Below, in pieces: positions 54,086 to 61,600 of a DNA stretch of 64,000 bases. Both the position numbers and the translations under genes were made by a program. The first letter of the stretch is position 1, and every line of letters starts with the position of its first letter. Origin of the DNA: Hydrogenophaga sp. PBL-H3 (GTDB taxonomy: Bacteria > Pseudomonadota > Gammaproteobacteria > Burkholderiales > Burkholderiaceae_C); the NCBI RefSeq assembly GCF_010104355.1, contig NZ_CP044972.1:1550001-1614000 (forward strand). The letters are read 5' to 3'. The notes beneath the pieces were generated by a model. It was not told where the DNA came from. It worked only from the letters and a program-made list of their open reading frames with translations, and did not search any database.

Positions 54086-55666
54086 ATGATGAAGCGCTTT
54101 GCAATGGGTGTGCGTGTGTCGCGTTGGTTGGTGACGCTGGTGGTGGTTCTGGCCGGTGGTGTCCAGGCGCAGGAGGCGCAGTTCGACATCTTCGAATACC
54201 GCGTCGAAGGCACGACCCTCATCCCCGCGCTGACGGTCGAGAAGGCGGTGTACCCGCACATGGGTGAACAGAAGACGCTGGCCGACGTGGAGAAAGCGCG
54301 CGAAGCGCTGGAGAAGGCCTACCACGGCGTGGGCTACCTCACCGTGCTGGTGACGATCCCGCAGCAGCGGGTGAACGAAGGCGTGGTGCGCCTGGCCGTG
54401 ACCGAGGCGCCTGTGGACCGCCTGCGCGTGGTGGACTCGCGCTACTTTGACCAGGGCGCCATTCGCGCCGGCGTGCCCGAGCTGGCCGAGGGCAATGTGC
54501 CCAATTTCCAGGACATGCAGACCGAGCTGACCGCGCTCAACCGCAACGCCGACCGGCGCGTCTCGCCGGTGTTGCGTCCGGGCAAGACGCCTGGCACGGT
54601 GGAGGTGGACCTGAAGGTGCAGGACAAGCTGCCGCTGCACGGCAGTGTGGAGCTCAACGACCGCTACAGCCCTGACACCTCGCGCACGCGGCTCAACGCC
54701 AGCATCCGCTACGACAACCTCTGGGGCCAACAGCACAGCATCGGCCTGAGCCTGCAGACCGCCCCGAGCAACCCCAGCGAGAGCCAGGTGTTCTCGGCCA
54801 ACTACACCCTGCCGCTGAACGGGGGTGATTTCCTGGCGTTCTACGGCGTGAAGTCCGACTCCGACGTGTCGGCCGTGGGCACGCTCAACGTGGTGGGCCG
54901 CGGCACCATCCTGGGCACGCGCTACATCAAGTCCTTGCCCGGCAGCGACGCGTTTTTCCACAGCGCCTCGCTCGGTGTGGACATCAAGGACTTCGACCAG
55001 TCGGTCAACCTGATCGGCAGTGGCGGCTTCAACACGCCGATCAAGTACACGCCCTTCACCATCGGCTGGGACGGCACCTGGCTGGCCGAGCAGCGCACCA
55101 CGCGCCTGGGCCTGTCGTTCAACTTCAACGTGCAGGGCCTGGGCAGCGACGAGCAGGAGTTCGCCGACAAACGCTTCAAGGGGCGCCCCTCGTATGCCTA
55201 CCTGCGCGGCAACGCGTCGCAGGAGCGCACGCTGGCCAACAACTATGGCGTGGCCGTGCGCACCACCTGGCAGCTGGCCGGGCAGCCCCTCATTTCCAAC
55301 GAGCAGTTCGCCATCGGCGGTGTGGACACGGTGCGCGGCTACCTGGAGTCGGCCGCCCTGGGTGAGAGTGGCCTGGCGGTGTCGCTGGAGGGCAAGTCGC
55401 CCAACCTCAAGGGCCGCTTCCCCGCGCTGGGCGAAGCGGTGACCGACCTGCACGCCATTGCCTTTGTCGACGCGGGCACCGTGCGCGTGCTGGAGCCCAT
55501 CACCGCCACCAGCCGCTTCACCCTGGCCAGCCTGGGTCTGGGCTTGCGCCTCAAGGGCTTCAACGGCCTTGATGCCGCCCTGCAATGGGCCTACCCCCTC
55601 AAAGCCGTGGGCAACACCGCCCGCGGCGATCACCGCATTCATTTCAGCGTCGCCTACGAGTGGTGA
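54086..55666 (+). CDS. Two-partner secretion outer-membrane transporter (ShlB/FhaC/HecB family)
   Basis: 526 residues from MMKRFAMGVRVSRW (ATG 54086; ATG 54089 equally possible); signal peptide ends GGVQAQ. Two POTRA domains follow (QFDIFEYRVEGTTLIPAL, about 27-105; and VDRLRVVDSRYFDQGAIRAG), then a 16-strand barrel with the conserved VRGYLE segment (GGVDTVRGYLESAALGE) that carries the Arg of the lid-lock motif. It secretes the large TpsA protein encoded 19 bases downstream. Length and order are typical. The N-terminal plug helix seems short. Confidence 0.93.
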   Translation: MMKRFAMGVRVSRWLVTLVVVLAGGVQAQEAQFDIFEYRVEGTTLIPALTVEKAVYPHMGEQKTLADVEKAREALEKAYHGVGYLTVLVTIPQQRVNEGVVRLAVTEAPVDRLRVVDSRYFDQGAIRAGVPELAEGNVPNFQDMQTELTALNRNADRRVSPVLRPGKTPGTVEVDLKVQDKLPLHGSVELNDRYSPDTSRTRLNASIRYDNLWGQQHSIGLSLQTAPSNPSESQVFSANYTLPLNGGDFLAFYGVKSDSDVSAVGTLNVVGRGTILGTRYIKSLPGSDAFFHSASLGVDIKDFDQSVNLIGSGGFNTPIKYTPFTIGWDGTWLAEQRTTRLGLSFNFNVQGLGSDEQEFADKRFKGRPSYAYLRGNASQERTLANNYGVAVRTTWQLAGQPLISNEQFAIGGVDTVRGYLESAALGESGLAVSLEGKSPNLKGRFPALGEAVTDLHAIAFVDAGTVRVLEPITATSRFTLASLGLGLRLKGFNGLDAALQWAYPLKAVGNTARGDHRIHFSVAYEW

Positions 55667-55685
55667 TGCAGCGCAGGAGAACCCC

Positions 55686-58600
55686 ATGAACCGTCAACGC
55701 TACCGCCTCGTCTTCAGCCAGAGTCTCGGGGGTCTGGTGCCTGTGTCCGAAAGCGCGCGCGGGCGCGGCAAGTCGGCCAGCGGTGCCCGCCGGGCCGGTG
55801 CGTTGCTGGGCAGCCTGCTGCTGGCGTTGCCTGCGCTGGCCGAGGTTCCGGTGCCCCGCGCTGCCAGTTTTGTGACGGCGGGCCAGGCCGGTTACCGGGT
55901 CAACGGCAACCAGGCGTTCGTCAACCAGGTGGGCAACAAGGCCATCCTGAACTGGCAACAGTTCAACGTGGGCGCGGGCAAGACCGTGCAGTTCGGCCAG
56001 GTCAACGACCTGGTGAACAACCAGCTGGTGCAGGGCGCGAGTTTCACCACGCTCAACCGCATCTGGGACATCAACCCCAGCGTGATCGCCGGCAGCATCA
56101 CGCAGGCGGCCGGCCAGAAGGCCAATGTGATCCTGGTCAACACCAATGGCATTGCCTTCATGGGCGGCTCGCAGGTGAACCTGAACAGCTTCACGGCCTC
56201 CAGCCTGGACATTGCGGATCGCTTCATCAACGAGTCCCTGTTTCCCGGCGATCGCACGCCCCAGTTTGTCGGCACCGGTGGATTCATCAAGGTGTTCGAA
56301 GGCGCCGAGATCACGGCGGGCAATTTCGGCCGCGTGATGCTGCTCGCGCCCACCGTGATCAACCGGGGCAAGGTGCAGGCGCCCGATGGTCAGGTGATTG
56401 CCGCGGCTGCCTCCAAGGTCTATCTGAGTGCGGCCGGTGGCGACGACAGCAACGTGCGCGGGTTGCTGGTGGAGATCGATTCTCCGGCGAGCCTGAGCAA
56501 TGTCGACACCACCAACACCGGCATCCGGAACGGCGAACTGAACGGGCAGGCAGTGGCTCTCACCAGCGCGAGCGATGACAAGCTCGGCCATGTGAGCAAC
56601 TTCGGCCAGCTCTCGGCCGCCCGGGGCAATGTGACCATGGTGGGCTTTGCCGTCAACCAGATGGGCATGGCCAGCGCAACCACATCGGTGGTGGCCAATG
56701 GTTCGGTGTACCTGCAGGCCAAGGACCGTGCGATCAGCAGCACCTCCGGGACGCTGGACCCCGCTGGCGCGCAGCGCGGTGGCCGTGTGGTGCTGGGTGC
56801 AGGCAGCGTGACCCAGGTCCTGCCCGAGATGGCCGACGCGACCAGTTCGGTCGATGGCACGCAGGCGGATGGCCTTGAGAAGCGGTCGCAGATCCAGGTG
56901 GTGGGCCAGGACATTCGCATGGCGGGGGGGGCCTTGATCAAGGCGCCTTCGGGTCAGGTGAGCATCACGGCCGTGGATGTGCCCGGCCTGTCGGGCTCGA
57001 TCTTCACCGGCAACAGCCCGGTTTCCAGCACCGCCCGTGTGCACATCGCCAGTGGCGCCCGCATCGACGTGGCCGGTGTCGAAGAGGTTCAGGTGTCCGC
57101 GGCCCGCAATACCGTGCAGGTGGAGCTGCGTGGCGACGAACTCAAGGACTCCCCGATCAACCGCGCGGGTCCGCTGCGTGGACAGACGGCCTATGTGGAC
57201 ATTGCTCGTGCACTGGCACGTGCCGAGTCAGGTGAATCGACCCTGATGGCCAGGGACAGCCTGGAGGGTTACCAGGCCCGCACGGAGCGCACGGTGGCCG
57301 AGCGCTCCACCAGCGGCGGCAGCGTGAGCATCGCGTCGCAGGGAGCCACCATCATCGAGTCCAGCGTGCAGGTGGACCTGTCGGGCGGTCGGGTGCAATA
57401 CGACCCGGCGCTGGTGAAGTCCACCCTGCTGAGCTCGGCCGGTGGTTACGTCGATCTGGCCCAGGCGGACGCCGAAACCCTCTACACCGGCATCGCAACG
57501 CGCTACACCATCGACTACGGCCGCTGGAACGTCAAGGAGACGATCGACCTGGGCGAGAACATGCGTTTCGACCCGGGCTATGTGGAAGGCAAGGACGCCG
57601 GCAGCATGAGCGTGTTCGGCATGGGGGGCACCTACATGCGGGCCGACGTGCAAGGCCGCACGACGGTGGGTGAACTGCAGCGCAATGCGGGCACCCAGCC
57701 CCAGGGGGCGCGGCTGACGGTGGGGTTCGATGACGTGGTGTCCGATCGGAACGCCGTGGACCTGGCGGTGCGCACGCGCGACTACAAGATCAACCAGGCG
57801 GTCTCGATCTCGAACGCGGCCCTGTCGTTGCCCGGCGGATTCGGTTTCGGGGACGCATTGCCGGCCGAACTGGCCGCCACGCTGACGCTGGATGCTCAGT
57901 TGCTGGGCAAGGACAAGGTGGCGCAGCTGGAGGTGTTCAGCAACCAGGCCGTGACCGTGCGGGATGCGCTGCGCACCGCACCCGGGGGGCGTGTCTCCAT
58001 CGTTGGCAGTGGCGTGGATGTGGCGGCCGACATCACCGCAGTTGGTGGCGCCATCGGCCTGACGGCGCGCAACACGGTGTCCACCGTACCGCCTGCGCTG
58101 GCGGGCCCATTGGCCGACCCCCGTGTGAACATCGCAGACGGGGTGCAACTGTCGACCCGTGGCGCATGGGTCAATGATTTGCCAGGTCAGGCGCCCGGCG
58201 CGGGCGCGGTGCTGATCGATGGTGGACGCATCACCCTGTCTGCGGAGTCGCAGACCAGCGGCACCGACGTGGTGTCCCGAGGCGTCGTGTCGCTGGGGCA
58301 GGGCGCTGTGCTGGATGCCACGGGGGGTGCCCGCCTGAATGCCCAGGGTGAGCTTGCACTGGGTGATGGTGGCGAGATCAGCGTCACGGGTTTCGAGGTC
58401 AGCGGGGTGAGCCGCAATCTTCATGCGCATGGCGCGGGCCAGGGGGGCAAGCTGACCCTGGGCAGCAACGACATCCGCATCGGTGGCACGCCGGACGCCA
58501 CAACCGGGGTGCTCAACCTCGACGCCGGGTTCTTCCAGGCCGGTGGCTTTGCCGACATCAATCTCAACGCGCTGAATCGGCTCAGCGTGGAAGCCGGAAC

Positions 58601-61600
58601 CGTGATCCAGCCCACCCTGCAGAACCTGGAGCTGCAGAGCAGCCACCGCGTGGCCGCCAGCGGTACGCCGATCGAACAGATCGCCAGTGTGGTGCGACGC
58701 GACGATCTGGAGCGCCAGACCACCCAGCTCAAGCTGAGCGCGCAACAAAGCGCACGCGGCACTGGTGAGGTGGTGGTGGGCGAGGGTGCGCGCATTGAGA
58801 CCGATCCGCAAGGCAGCGTGTCTTTTGCAGCACGCAACAAAATCGAAATCCTGGGAACGGTGAAAGCCGCCGGCGGCAGCATCACCGCCACGCTGGACCG
58901 CACCCAGGGTCAGGTGAACGGTGCGACCAACGCCAACGCGATCTTCCTGGGCAGCGCGGCGGTGCTGGATGTCGCAGGTCAGGCCCTCACCCGGGTTGAT
59001 GGCCGCGGGCTCACGCGGGGCCAGGTATTGAATGGCGGCGTCGTGGACCTCAATGCCCGCAGCGGATATGTGATCACCCAGGCCGGGTCGCGCATCGATG
59101 TGTCGGGCGCGGCACCGGTGGTGCTCGGTGTGATGAACGATGCCAGCGGCCTGGGCCGCCCCGTGGCCAGCGATGCGGGCACGGTGAAGTTGTTTGTCGA
59201 GCAGGGCGCTCTGCTCGACGGAGAGGTCCGCGCGGCTGGCGGCAGCGCCAGCCAGCGTGGTGGTGATTTCGAACTGATGCTCAGCAAATATGTAGCACCC
59301 GGGCTGGGTCAACCACCGCAACCCGACATCACGCTCAGCCTGGCCGCCAGCGTGGCCCATCAGGCCACCGGCTTGACCGCCGATTCGGCTGTGCCCAATG
59401 GGGACATCGAGCGCGTCAAGCTCGGCACAGACGCGCTGGAAGCCGCTGGGTTCGACCGGATCCGTCTGGCCAGTCGCGACACGATCGAGATCAAGGACGG
59501 CGTGGCGCTGGGAGCCGGTCGTGCACAGGCGTTGCGGGAAGTGACGCTCGACGCTGCACTGATCCGCACCGAGGGCGGTCATGCGTCCATTCAGGCGGAA
59601 ACGCTTCGAGCCGGCAACTACGATCCGGCGCGCGTGAGCGGTCGCGCGGCGACCGGCAACACAGGCACTCTCACGCTGCAGGGGGCTCAACTGGAGCTGG
59701 CCGGCACGCTGCGCCTGGAGGGCATGGAGCGCGCGCAGCTGGTGGGCACCGAACGCATCGCACTGGCCGGCGTCACCGCCGGCACAACCCGCCCTGTGGG
59801 TGAACTGGACACCACGGCGAACCTGAACTTTGACAGCGCCCTGGTGGCACCCACCACCTACACCGACTACAAGGTGGTGGCTCCGGGGCGCGATGTGAGC
59901 TTTGCCCGCAACACCGATGCGCCGACGCAACCGCTGTCGGCGCTGGGCACGCTCACCGTGCAAGCCGAAAACATCGTGCAGGGGGGCCATCTCTGGGCAC
60001 CCTTGGGGCGGATCGACCTGCAGGCCGCCGACACGGTGACGCTGCTGCCAGGCAGCACCACGACCGTGGCTGCCCTGCCGGGCTCCGTGTTGCCCTTCGG
60101 CAAGATTCTCAATGGCCGCACCTGGGTGTACGACGTGGATGCGGACAAGGTCCCGGCAGGCCAGCTGGAGCAGACGGCACTGGGCGAGAAATCCATCCGC
60201 ACCAGTGGCCGTGTGGTCGATCTGCAAGCCGGCGCCAAGGTCGATGTGGCTGGCGGCGGTGACCTGCAGGCCTACGAATGGACCGTCGGGCCAGGTGGGT
60301 CGCGCGACATTCTTGCGCAGCCCGACACCTACGCCATCCTGCCCGGGTACCGGGGCGGCGTTGCACCGGGCGATGTGCAGGAGGCCAAGGGCTTCGACCG
60401 CCAGGCGGGCGACGCTGTGTACCTCTCTGGCGTGCCGGGGCTTGCCGATGGCGTCTACACCCTGCTGCCGGCCCACTACGCGCTGCTGCCGGGCGCGATG
60501 GCGGTGCAAGTCAACACCGGCGTGCAAGACCTCCTGCCCGGCCAGGCATACACCCGCCAGGACGGTGTGCGCATCGCCGCCGGGTACCTCACCGACACCC
60601 GCGCCGGCGCACCACGCGATGCGCGCTGGCAAGGGGTTCAGGTGTTGACGGGCGATCAGGTGAAAGAGCGCTCCGAGTTCTCTCTGGTCCGGGCATCGAG
60701 CTTCTTCGTGGACGCCAACAACCGTCCGCAAGACGCCGGACAGCTGTCGGTGGCGACCACGGGCGCCGGCCCCGAGAGCCTGCGCCTGGATGCGGCCTTC
60801 AAGCTGGCTGCGGCCCAGGGGGGGCGTGCGGCGGCGGTGGACATCAGCGCCGCCAACCTGGCCATCACCAGCGGCACGCCCACCGGCATTGCGCCCACCA
60901 CCACGGTGCTTGATGTGGACAAACTCAACGCGCTGGGCGCGGGCAGTCTGCTCATTGGCGGCACGCGCACGGTGAACGCAGACACCACCACGCTGACCGT
61001 GGGTGCCGACACGGTGACGCTGGCCAACGACGCCAGCCATGCGCTTTCCGCGCCCGAGGTGATCCTCGCGGCCAGGGACACCGTCACGCTGCGCAGCGGC
61101 AGCGTGATCGACGCGCAAGGCGAGGGTGGCGACGCGGGCTCGTACACCACCGCAGGCAACGGCGCGCTGGTGCGGGCGGCATCCACGTCAGCACGCTTCC
61201 AGCGCACTGGCGACCCGGACCGCAGCGCAGGAACCCTGATCGGCGAAACCGGCAGCGTGGTTCGTGCTGCGGGAGCCATCACCATCGATGCCACACGCAA
61301 CAACGCCTTCAAGGGCACCACGGAGTTCCGCAAGAGCGGCGTGGACGTGGCGGCGGATCTCTCGGTGGGTGCCACCCGGATCAACTTCGGCGCGGCACCC
61401 GCCGCTGCAGAAGGCATCACCTACAGCCAGGCCGATCTGGACGCCTTGAGCGACACCAAGAACCTTGTGCTCACCAGCTACAGCACCTTCGATCTGTACG
61501 GCGACGTGCAGGTGGGCCGGGAGGGCGCGGACGGCAAGTCCACGCTGGAGCGTCTCACGCTGCAGGGCGCAGGCCTGGCCGGCATCGACAACAGCGGCCG

